Positions 43,766-54,033 of a stretch of DNA of 64,000 nucleotides are shown one piece after another (position 1 is the stretch's first letter; the number at the start of each line of letters is the position of its first letter). The notes under the pieces are model-generated. The model was given only the letters and a program-made list of their open reading frames with translations, was not told where the DNA came from and searched no databases. A program made the translations under genes and the position numbers. Location of the stretch: contig JAQSEB010000029.1 in the NCBI GenBank assembly GCA_030063045.1, forward strand, positions 1,488,001-1,552,000, read 5' to 3'. The stretch comes from Pratylenchus scribneri. Lineage: Eukaryota > Nematoda > Chromadorea > Rhabditida > Pratylenchidae.

Positions 43766-44979
43766 TCGTAATTTAAATAATTAAGCAAATTATTTCCCCC
43801 ATAAATTCTCTATTGGGTCAAATAATTGGCCAAACACTGATGCACACAAAACTGGGAATAATAAATATGTACAACAACAACAACCAACAAAAACAGGAGG
43901 GGCAGAGCAATAAATCGGCTCCCCCAACATTTCCCCTGGGGTGCTTCCTTTTTTATCGCCCTATTTGCCCCTAATCTCATCCCTGCTCTCGAATTTGTGG
44001 GTGGGAGTAGGAAATTGGCCAGCACCTGCTGGGGCCGTTGATTGCGCAATGCGCGAGAAATAATTGTCCCCCACATTCGCATGGAAGTGGTGGCCAATAT
44101 TGGCGAATGCTTGAAGGGGAAAGGGATGAGCCATTTCTTTGCCCAATAATTCTACTTATGCCTTAAAGGGGCCAAGAAATCCGAGGAAAAATTGCCTACC
44201 TACCTTAATTGGAAAGTAGGAAGATTATATTTTTTTGGACCACCACAGATCCTTCTAATTTGTGGCAAAATAAAGTCAAGGAAAACCATTTTTCCAGTAT
44301 CAAATTGCGAATTGCCTATAAAGCTAATTTTTCAAGCAATTTTTTCATCTCCATTCCCTCTTCATTTGTTTTGTTTTGACATACCGTAATATGCTCTTTT
44401 AATATCCCATGGGGAATTATTTTTCAACTACTCGAAAATTAGAAAAAATTAAACCTTTATTTGTGGATATTTTTGCACAATTTTAGAGGCTTTTTGTAGA
44501 GCCTTATTTGGGAACTTAAAAAATTTAAATCAGCACTGTCAACAATTATGTGTTCCCATTCAAAACTGAAAATAGGAGAATTAAAAGAGCATTTAATGTA
44601 TTTTTGTTTGGGTGGAACCCCTCAAAATCCTTTTAATTTATGGCAAAATAAAGTCAAGGAAAAGGCTCCCTTTTCCCGATATCGAATTGCCTGATGAGAA
44701 TGGCTAATTTGGAATGCAAATCCTTCGACCCCATTCCCTTCATCTGTTCTGCTGTTTGACATATTCGAGATGGAAAAGGTCAACAATGGAATAAAGGAGT
44801 TGGTACCAGGATATGCGATGGATGGATGACATTTTATATAAAAATTTTATGGGGACTTTACAAATGGGGTGGCAAAAATGTAATTTATTAGAATAATTTC
44901 AACTTTCCTAATCCCTCATAGTTTATTAGAATATATTCTTATCATTATAATTTAGGGGTAAAAACAATTGAGTACCACC

Positions 44980-45320
44980 GGTTGTGAATCTACATTAGTT
45001 TTAGGCCCAAAGAATCCCCTTTAAGATAATAACCAATTTATGGAGGCGATATACTACATTTAAAAGGCTTAACATTCCTTTGTGTAAAGTGGCAATATTA
45101 ATTTTATTAAATCTATTTAATTAATTAAAATTACATGCCATTAAATATAATAAACTCGAATCTATTGAGTAAAAACCGCTTATTTTACAAAATGTTTCAA
45201 TTTTTCAAAATGTTAAAAAAGCCACTTTTTAGAGGACATTTAGAGCTTTCAAATGGCATATCGCCTTCCAAAATTAGTTGTTCCCTTGTGGAGCTATGGC
45301 CAAAATAAATCCAAATATGG
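44980..45320. mobile_element. Palindromic family B copy
   Basis: Left arm AACCAATTTATGGAGGCGAT and ACTACATTTAAAAGGCTTA; right arm GCCACTTTTTAGAGGACATT, TTTCAAATGGCATATCGCC and TTGTGGAGCTATGGCCAAAA. The arms are inverted complements of each other in part. Confidence 0.7.
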
Positions 45321-48319
45321 TTATTGGCTGTTTCCCATCATCTCTTCCTCTTATAATTTGCCCTCGGGATATACCGTGAATAAATGTCATTCTCATCAGT
45401 GAGAACTATTTTTTCTACCGTATACCCCACTTCTTGCATCTCCTTAGTCCCTATCAATCATATTTTGCTTTGAGCCACTTTTTGAACTTGCTAATTTCCC
45501 CACAAAATTTCACTTTTCGATCACTTTTTTTTCGACGTTCTGTTATTTTTCCCGCACAATAAATAAAATAATAATTTAAAGGCTATATCCCTTCAAATCC
45601 CTCTCCAGTTTTTGGGCCACTGGAGGCTAAAGGACCTCGGCGAAGGCCTGGAACGAGAGCCTTAGGCCCACTCTCGCCTCAAATGTTAGCCGAAATTTGC
45701 TGCCCCAAATTTTGGGGCTCTAAGCAAAAATGAAATTTATAAGCTTATTACGCATCCTCCGAGATCCAAAGATTAGAATACTTTCAAACTTGACCCTAAA
45801 TTTCACTATATTATCGTTATATATGTAACATTTTCGGGTAGGGCGGCAAATTTCGGGGACGTAAATTTCGCCACACGCCCCAACCAATTTAGTCCATGCT
45901 AAAGACTAATAGACATTTATATCAAAATTTGTGGTCAACAAAAAATGTTTTTATTAGCTCTCAATTTCATTTCAGAATTAACAATGAATATATTCCTTGT
46001 CATAATTTGTTCCCCTTAAAAATGGGTCGTGCCATTGTCCTCCCCAATAAATGTGCACATCCTCCCCTTACCCCTTCCTCCTCGTCCTCAATTATTTATT
46101 ATGCGAGTTTTGTTATGGTTATGGTTATGTTATGTCCTCACTCAGCCTCCCCAAAAATAAAAACCATCATTCAGCGGAATAATTGTGCGCGCACGGAAGA
46201 GGATGGAAGGGGGAAGAGGGGAAATTTCGGTTTCCTGCTGCGCACAAAAATTCATAATAATAATAATAATAACCGGTCAAGAGTGCAAGAAAAATTTGCA
46301 TTTTTTTGTATGCATTGAGGAGAATTGAATGTGCGCGAAAAATTTTGGGAATTGTCCCCCCCTCCCCCACTAATCCATGTGAAAATTGAATTGTTTGTTT
46401 TTTGTATAATCAAATTTCTTTGATTTTAAATAAATTTATTATTCATTCAGTGTATTCTCCATTTAAAAATTATTGAATTTTGTCAATTGAAATTAGCAAA
46501 AATTATATTGATGAGATTTTTGGCGATTATTTATATTGGAAAATAAATTTTTATATTGTCATTCCTCTTTTGGGAAATTTTTTACTTCTTTCCACAATTG
46601 CCATTCAAAAATTACAAGAAAAAGCCTCGGGGAGAATCAAAAAGTTCTCAAAAGGAAAACATCAACAACAAAAGCAGAAACAGGCAATAAAAATAAAGTA
46701 AAGCTATGTTCACACACAAATGAATCCGACACGTCGGAGCTCGGAATCGGCGTCCGAGTCAACCTTGAAATTTTTTTTATTCGCAAAAAAATTTATAAAA
46801 ATTAGCCTCTCCGATGCAGAAAAGTGTCCTCTCTATCTGTTGGAATAAAAATTATCACATTTCAGAATGTGAATGTGCGCGAAAAATTGTCGAAATTGGA
46901 TTTTCGAAATTTCTATTTTTCTTTGCTTTTTTCCCTTTTCAATTTCTTCTTTTTTTTTGCTTAAATTAGTATCCAATTATACTTCTTTCTTTCATTTAAA
47001 GTAAATTTGTTCGTTTTTGTATGTGTTCTCCATTTAAAAACAAGTTGCCTTTGCCTTTGTATTTGTATGAAGGAAAGGGGGGAAGATCTAATCGGCAAAC
47101 ATTTGTGGCTAAGGATAGAGGGCGAATGGAAGCCACAACCGCGCGCATCCATCATCAAAAGGCGATGCCGCCATCGGTGGCGGCACACATTTTGGGTAGC
47201 ATTTTGGGGAGCCTGCATTTGGCGCGTGGCTTACAAAAAGAACGGGGGGAATTAGAAGGGCAAAAATGGAAGGGAAAAGCCATTAAAATTGTTGTTCCAA
47301 ATGAATGAATGAATGAATGAATGGAACGGAGATCGGCGGCGGCATATCCATCTGTCGTAAAAGCCAAAAAAAGTAGTTGCTTTCACAATTTTTTGGCAAA
47401 GGCCGATCCCCTCTTCTAAAAAGGATAATGGCTTCTCTGGTCTTCCCCTTTTTTTCAATTCGAAACAGGATATCTAAGCGTTTCTTTTGATCATATTTCA
47501 ACAAGGAAGTATAACCAATTTTGGAAGGCGATACCCTCAATATCCTCTAAAAAAGTAGCTTAATTAATTTTGATGAGAACTTCAAACAATTTGTAGAAAA
47601 GTGACTTTTCCTTTAGATATTATGGTTAATTATAATTGCACACACTCAAAGATTATACAAAAAATTAATAAGGCGAAATTTATAAGACATCTATGGCCAC
47701 TTTATAATGGGCATTTTGGACTTCCCATTAAAATATCCGCTTTCCCAGATGGGCTTTTTTTTCCTTGTTGAGCTTTGGCCAAAAGAATGGCCAAGATTTC
47801 ATTGATGGTATTAAAATATCCTCTACAGTGATGGCTTCTGTGGTTTTCCCCTCCCTTTCAATTGGCCACTTTTCCCTTTGCCAATACCCTTTCCAATTCT
47901 TCTTTCAAGTAGCCAATCCTCAGTCCACATGAAAATCGAGCAATCCAATCCCTTCCCCTTTCAAATCCATGCTCTCAATCTCAAGTCGGCCCGATAATCC
48001 GATTTATATAGGCGATAGGCCCAACTCAGAATGTAAAAAATGGTGTAATCCCCGCCAATGGCCCACAAATCCAATTTGGGAGGCACAAAAACACTTGGAC
48101 CCTTGGACCTCCAGGGATTGCGCAATTCGATAAAGATGGAAAAGAAGGGAAAAGGAGGAAGGCAAGACCATGTTTTTTGGCATTACTTTTTAAAAATACC
48201 AATTAAAAAAATAAAAAATTTCTTGACAAATACCACCAAAAAGATGCCAAAATCTCTTTTTTTCTTTTATTTTTGTTATTAATTTAAAAATCAGAGGATA
48301 AATGACAATGCCGATTGAG

Positions 48320-48630
48320 TATCCAATCAGTTTTGGTCCATAACTTAACAAGGAAATGGCCAATCTTGGAAGGCAATAAGCCATTTGAAAGTTCAAAATG
48401 TCCTCTATAAAATGGCTTATTAAATTTTATAAAATTTAACTCTATAAAAAAGTTTAACGAATTTGAGTGTAATGAACTTAAATTTTGATTATTCGCTAAT
48501 TTTTATAAATTCTTTTAAATTTTCAAAAAAAATGAAAAGCCACTTTTTAGAGGACATTTCAACGTTCCGAAAGGCATATCGCCTTCCCGAATTGGTCGCT
48601 TTCTTCTTGAGCTATAGCCAAAAGAGCAGC
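48320..48630. mobile_element. Palindromic family B copy
   Basis: Left arm TTTTGGTCCATAACTTAACA, AGGAAATGGCCAATCTTGGA, AAAATGTCCTCTATAAAATG; right arm GCCACTTTTTAGAGGACATT, CGAAAGGCATATCGCCTTCC, TTCTTGAGCTATAGCCAAAA. The clearest foldback of this family in the window. Confidence 0.75.
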
Positions 48631-49806
48631 ACATGTACTGGAATCAAAGCTACCTAATTATCCTTGTTACGAATCGAATTAAAAATCGAAAGCTTCCTCT
48701 CTGCTTTGAATCTTCCCAAAAGTGTCAAATTCTTCTCTTGCATTCTTCCTTCATTTCCCTAAAGGCAACCTCTGATGTGTTTCGTGTTTTTTGGCAAGTG
48801 GCCTTCTTTAAAAATTCCAAATTCCAATTAAAATTTGAAAAGTTTCATGGGCAAATCCCAACGAAAATCAAATTATTTTCGCCTTCATTTTCCTTCAATC
48901 CACACCGTTTGACCTAATCCACCATCACTGCTGATGTTTTTTGGAGTATTTCCAAATAAAAATTGGAAAGCTTCTGGAGGAAATCCCGCCAAAGGCGCCA
49001 AATCCTCGCCTTCATTTATTTTTTCCTCAATCCACCGGCTTGGCCTCATCCACTTTCCCTTCCCCTTTTTCCATTCGTCTCCAGTGGTAACCGTTTGTTG
49101 GGATGGCCGAATAATTGAGGACGTTGACCGTAAAATGGAAAGGACAAGGAAGAAAGAGGGAAGGGAGGACCGAATGATTGATCGGCCACTGTGCCCACCG
49201 GATGGAATTGGAGGAACGGAATTAATTTTGTGGACAGAGGAGAGGATGACCGGAATTTGCCCGCCAAAACGTCGTCGAGAATTTGGAATTGCAGAGGACA
49301 GGGAAGGGGGGGGGGGTGGATTGATGGCACAAAAATTAGAAGGGGGCAACACGATCCAATGTCCATATATTTTCCCCCCATCCTCCGGACAGTTCCCCTC
49401 CTCAATTCCATTTCCAATTCTCGTTCCCGTTCTTCGCCAGTTTGCCCATTTATTTGCCCCCGCGTTTTGGCCTGGAATATTTGCCCCGGCACTACTCTAT
49501 GGTAATGGCTAAAATGAAGGGGCAAATGTTTGGAGGGAAGAAAATGTTGGATTGGATGGCATGACAGCATATTTTATTGGCTTTTGTGATGGTCAAAAAT
49601 GGAGGAAATGGGACCAGTTTCCCTTGAGTGGCCACAGGCCCAATATTTCATTGCTTCTCATAAAAAAAAATATTGAATAATTAATTTTCAATTTTTTATT
49701 ATTTTAATTAAAAAAGGCAAAAATTGGATAATTTTTATTATTTTTAAAGGCAAAAATAGGCAAAAAATTGGATATCTTTGGCAACAAATTAAATGTAGGA
49801 AATGGG

Positions 49807-51080
49807 TCAAATATAATCAAATGGGAATGTTTGGAGGAATAAATGATCATTGGAATTAGGTGAATGATGGAAATTTGTGGATTGTTGGCCATAAAAATTG
49901 TCGGTGGCATTTTGGCCAAAATTTGGACTAATTTCTGCCGATGATGATTGGATTGTTGATGGCGATTTTTTGATTGTTTCTTCTGGCGGCGATGAATTCA
50001 TCAACATTTGGCTCCAATCATAGTCATCATTCATGGAATTCTCATTTTGTTTTGGCCTCTTCGCCATCGGTGCCATTGTTTGCCCCGGCGTTGAAGAATG
50101 AAGCACATCTTCCAAATGGCGAATATAAAGGATGGCCGCCTTTAATGTTTCCGCTTTTGTCAACTTTTTATCGCCACAAATTGCTTCCCATTTTGTCAAC
50201 TGAAAAAGAAAAAAATTTGGAAATTGCAAATTGGTCTTGATATTTTTGTAAAATATCCCCAGAAATGAGGGAAAATGCCTTGAAGCCATACCAGCTTTAA
50301 TTGAATTCTTTTGAATATTTTAATTCTCAAATAGGATTTAGCAAAGGATTAGCTACCAAAAGTGCTCTATTAATATCCCTGGGGTTATTAAATTTCAAAG
50401 ACCCTCTAGAGGAGCTACAAATAGAGGGAGGCTTCTAATAGAGAGGATTTAAGGCATTTAATGTGGTTAGATTTGTTATTTTTTTTATGATATTTAGAAT
50501 AACAAGAATTCCTCATGGTTGAAAACGTATTATTGGCAGGATTTTTTTCCTCATTTTAAAAGCAAATCTAATCATAATAATTTAAAAATTTTTTCACATT
50601 TTATAGAGAATTTTATGTCCTCTTTAATTAAAGTCGAATTATTCAAATCAATTTACCCAAAAATGAATTAAATAATGTGGCATCTATTTTACCAACATAT
50701 CCTACTCCTACTCCCAAATTAGCCTCAAACAAAGTTTTCAACCCAAAAAATTTCCTCCAATAATTCCCCTTTCTCTCCCTTACCGTACTGGCCAACATTT
50801 CATAGCCGTTGTTCACTTGCTGAACCCTTTTCCGTTCCCTTTCATTCCGTCTGGCCACTTGATGCGGTTTTTTGCCACCAAATTTTATGCCAACACCTTT
50901 GCTCCTTCCATCTTTCTCCTTTTTTCGTCCATTTGTTGTTTTCCTCTTTTTATTGGACATTTTCCTGCCACCATTGTTGGTCAATGAATTATTTTCGTTT
51001 TTGGCATAAATTTCATTGGCGTTGGAATGGCCAAGGTGGTAAAATTGAGGATTGCAGGAGGAAAATTGTTGATTTTGCAT
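49807..51080 (-). CDS. Achaete-scute-type bHLH transcription factor
   Basis: Two exons, 50784-51080 and 49807-50199, join in phase to give 229 aa. The basic region and helix 1 read VARRNERERKRVQQVNNGYE, the achaete-scute signature. After the intron, helix 2 reads KKLTKAETLKAAILYIRHLE. The intron sits in the loop, a position seen in several bHLH genes. Upstream is a Lys/Arg-rich stretch (NKKRKTTNGRKKEKD) that can serve as a nuclear signal; downstream is a Ser/Asn-rich tail with LFLQTFPFDYI at the C-terminus. Proneural factors of this class dimerise with E/Daughterless proteins and drive neuronal fate. The loop region (LTKWEAICGD) is long and divergent. The start at 51080 is preferred over the frame's upstream Met at 51185 because the 35 extra residues are hydrophobic and unlike the family. 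Which worm paralogue (hlh-3, -4, -6, -14 group) is not resolved. Confidence 0.9.
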
Positions 51081-51864
51081 TATTTTGGGCAAAAAATTGA
51101 AGAAATGAACTGAAAAAATAGATAAATGGAAAAATAAATCAAATAATCGGGGGCAAATAAAAATGGCAAATGATGAAAATGGCACGGTGCCACCATCAAT
51201 TCAATTTTTTTTTGTTGTTGAATTTGCTTGGATTCATGAAAATTGGTGGATGTCAAAACCAAATTTTCGGCATCGCGTGCAGCTGCTTGAAGAGATGGTG
51301 GCGAATGAGGAGGCCCACCACATTTGTGGGGACGGCACAAAAATGGACATTTGGGGGATTGTGGGGAAGGAGGTTGGGGGCCGGACCACTGCGCGGGAGA
51401 ATTGCAAGGAACCAAATTATGGGGGGGGGGGGGGGGGGGGGGGGGGAAGGAGGCGGGGCCATTTTTGGGGATGGAGAAGAATTGTGAGGCGAATTATGGG
51501 AGAAAAAGAGAGGACAATTTGGATGGCACAAAAAGAAGATGAGGACGAAGATTTGGGGGAAGATTCAAGAGGATGGAAAAAGTGCCGAAAAGGCTTCGAG
51601 ACTTGACGGGAATGGGCTAATCCCTCTCTCGAAAGTAGCAGCAGCCACTTTTTGAAGGCATTGAAGAAATGAATTTATATTCTTTTCGGCATGAATTTGT
51701 CGTCAAGAGTTTGCGGTCAAACAATCGTGTGCATTCATTGCCTCCCTCCTCACATTCAACGGCATTCATCGGCAAGATTTTTTTGATGAGTCAACTTTTT
51801 TTGGAGCCAACAACAAGACAAAGATACGCCCCCAACTTGACGCCGGCAGCCGGCAAAATACCTC

Positions 51865-52150
51865 TGATGCTGTTTATAACAATTTTTCATGATTTTATTA
51901 TCAAACTAAAGAGCAGACTTTTGGCTATTCAATGTTAATATTTTTATTTAAATTGGTTTAGAATTGGTGGAGTTATGGCCAAAAACCATTCAAAAATGAT
52001 TTTTTAGTTTGGATTTGCGATATTTTCAGTGGTTTTTTGGGCAAAACTACATAAATTTTGAATCAATTTAAATAAAATTACAACAATCAAATATCAAAAT
52101 TAGTTCTTTGTTGAGATATTTGTTATTGTTGTAAACTGTAAAAGTTGAGG
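51865..52150. mobile_element. Palindromic MITE family A, copy f, diverged
   Basis: Left half TTTCATGATTTTATTATCAA, AGAGCAGACTTTTGGCTATT; right half TCAAATATCAAAATTAGTTC and TTTGTTGAGATATTTG. The terminal segments are degraded relative to copy c. It interrupts a duplicated segment. Confidence 0.65.
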
Positions 52151-53299
52151 CGAATACACTTTTGTAATAATCAAACAATTGTCCCCTCCTCATTCTTCTT
52201 GCAATTTGGTGTAAATTTGTTGCCTGAGGCTAAAATATTTTAATTGGATTTTTGTGGAATTTGTCTCCAAACATTGCTGAATATTTATAGGGATGGGAAG
52301 TGGAAGGGTGGAAAAAGTACCGAAAAGGCTTCGAGACTTGACGAGTATGAGCTAATCCCTCTCGAAAGCAACCACTTTTTGAAGGCATTTGGACTTTGGA
52401 GGAATGTTCATTTTTCGGCGTTTGACTTTGATAGGACTTTTGTAGCAGCAGCCAAACAACAATTGTGCACCATTATTGCCGGCTCATTCTTCTTGCAATT
52501 TGGCGCGATTTTGTTGCCCTGAGGCTATCATCCAAAACGATGTGGATTTTGGACTTTTGTGGAATTTGCCGCCAAACATTTTGTTGGATATATTTGAAAG
52601 GGGGAATGAAGAATGAACTCCCGCAGGGCAAATAATTCGGTGGATATTGTTGGCGGAATGGACTGACTGCTATGAATTGAATTGAATGGGCTCCTCCGCC
52701 GATTTTAGGTTTAATCCGATTTTGATGGGCTTCCTAAGCGAGCATTCCACTCCAATTCATTCTTTTCAAAAATGGTGGTTTTCGGAATTCAATTGTCAGC
52801 CCCCCCCCCCCCATTTCTTTGATCTCTTCCAAAAATGAATAATCTTTGCCCCTCTTTCCCGTTCCAATTTCCCCCAAATATGAGTGACACGGTTGGTGGC
52901 GTGAATTCTCGATTGTTTTCGCCTTTTTTTTAAAAATATTTCCACTCAATTTGAGCTTCTCAGGAAGGAGGACGCAATGGCAATGTGATCAATTTTGGAA
53001 GAAATAAATGAAAGGGGAATGAAAGGAGATGAATGAATGGGCGCAAAGGCGGTATTGGAAAAAGGGAATTCCGATTATAATTGGAAGGTAATGAAAGGAG
53101 GGAGGGAAGGATGAGGACAATCGAGAACGGACCACCGATGATGGCATATGTGAGGAAGCAATTTTGGAGGGGATGATTGCCGGAATGAGCTTTTTGGGTT
53201 TGTGACTTTGAGGTCGCGGCATTTTTTGTCGGTCGCTGAAAACTACATAAACACCTTTCTATGAGGACCTGATTGGATGAAATACTATTTTTCGGAAGC

Positions 53300-53930
53300 A
53301 AAAAAATATAAAAAATTCAAAGCTGAAACTGAAAGTTTTTTAGTTATGAATTTTAAAAATTTTCAAAAAACACCTATAAAATGGAAAATTTCAAATAAGA
53401 ATTTTTCAAAATCGGCCTGAGTTGTCCGTCTGAAATTTTGAGATTAAATCTTAATAATTATAAGCTAAAAAATAAAAAAAATTCAGGTCGGAATGTTCTG
53501 CCGTTTTTTAGTTATGAATTTTAAAAATTTTTCAAAAAACACCTATAGAATGGAAAATTTCAAATAAGAATTTTTCAAAATCGGCCTGAGTTGTCCGTCT
53601 GAAATTTTGGGATTAAATCCTAATAATTATAAGCTAAAAAATATTAAAAATTCAGGTCGGAATGTTCTGCCGTTTTTTAGTTATGAATTTTAAAAATTTT
53701 CAAAAAACACCTATTGAATGGAAAATTTCAAATAAGAATTTTTCAAAATCGGCCTGAGTTGTCCGTCTGAAATTTTGCGATTAAATCTTTGTAATTTTGA
53801 ATTTTTTAAAAATATAAAATTGCAAAAATGAATTTTTCAAAAACTAATTGTGGGAGAAGACTGAAAATTTCTGATTAAATCTTATCAATAATAAGCTAAA
53901 AAGTTTTAAAAAAATCAAGACTAGAGATGC
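53300..53930. repeat. About 168-bp tandem repeat, three to four units
   Basis: The word TTTTTTAGTTATGAATTTT starts near 53337, 53505 and 53674. Between these lie AAAAACACCTAT, GAATTTTTCAAAATCGGCCT, GAGTTGTCCGTCTGAAATTT and CAGGTCGGAATGTTCTGCCG. A fourth unit (53790-53930) is degenerate. Confidence 0.85.
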
Positions 53931-54033
53931 TATTTTTTTAAATTGAAAAAAAAAAACATGGAAAGTAGACAATATAAAAATTGAATGTAAATTAAATAAA
54001 ATTTTTCCTCCGCTTTTTTTCCATATATATTCT

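Larger units (their letters stand above)
43766..49806. other. Six-kilobase region with no confident gene
   Basis: Contains family B foldback copies at about 44980-45320, 47460-47790 and 48320-48630, and a duplicated segment at 44240-44400 / 44620-44770. A pyrimidine-rich tract with CTCCTC runs lies near 46075, (AATA)n near 46256, (AATG)n near 47300 and a G10 run at about 49307. Many open frames here are low complexity and overlap on both strands. One minus-strand stretch (47961-48160) may be an orphan exon and is described as a finding. Confidence 0.45.
51081..54033. other. Long region between the bHLH and ING-type genes
   Basis: No confident gene. It contains a 26-base G tract at 51421-51446, a C tract at about 52801-52812, a duplicated segment at 51570-52300 / 52310-52610, a family A MITE and a 168-bp tandem repeat at 53300-53930. 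The part nearest 51081 should hold the bHLH promoter. Confidence 0.45.

Noticed and set aside
45896..46318. 140-codon frame
   Set aside because: Ends in Asn runs from (AAT)n, overlaps a minus frame of Tyr runs, and shows no domain.
48885..49570. Open frames of 155-192 codons on both strands
   Set aside because: They overlap one another in several frames across a pyrimidine-biased, low-complexity stretch; translations are Pro/Ser/Gly-rich without motifs.
51163..51606. 147-codon + strand frame through the G tract
   Set aside because: The G tract gives poly-Gly in every frame, tract length is unreliable, and no conserved domain flanks it.
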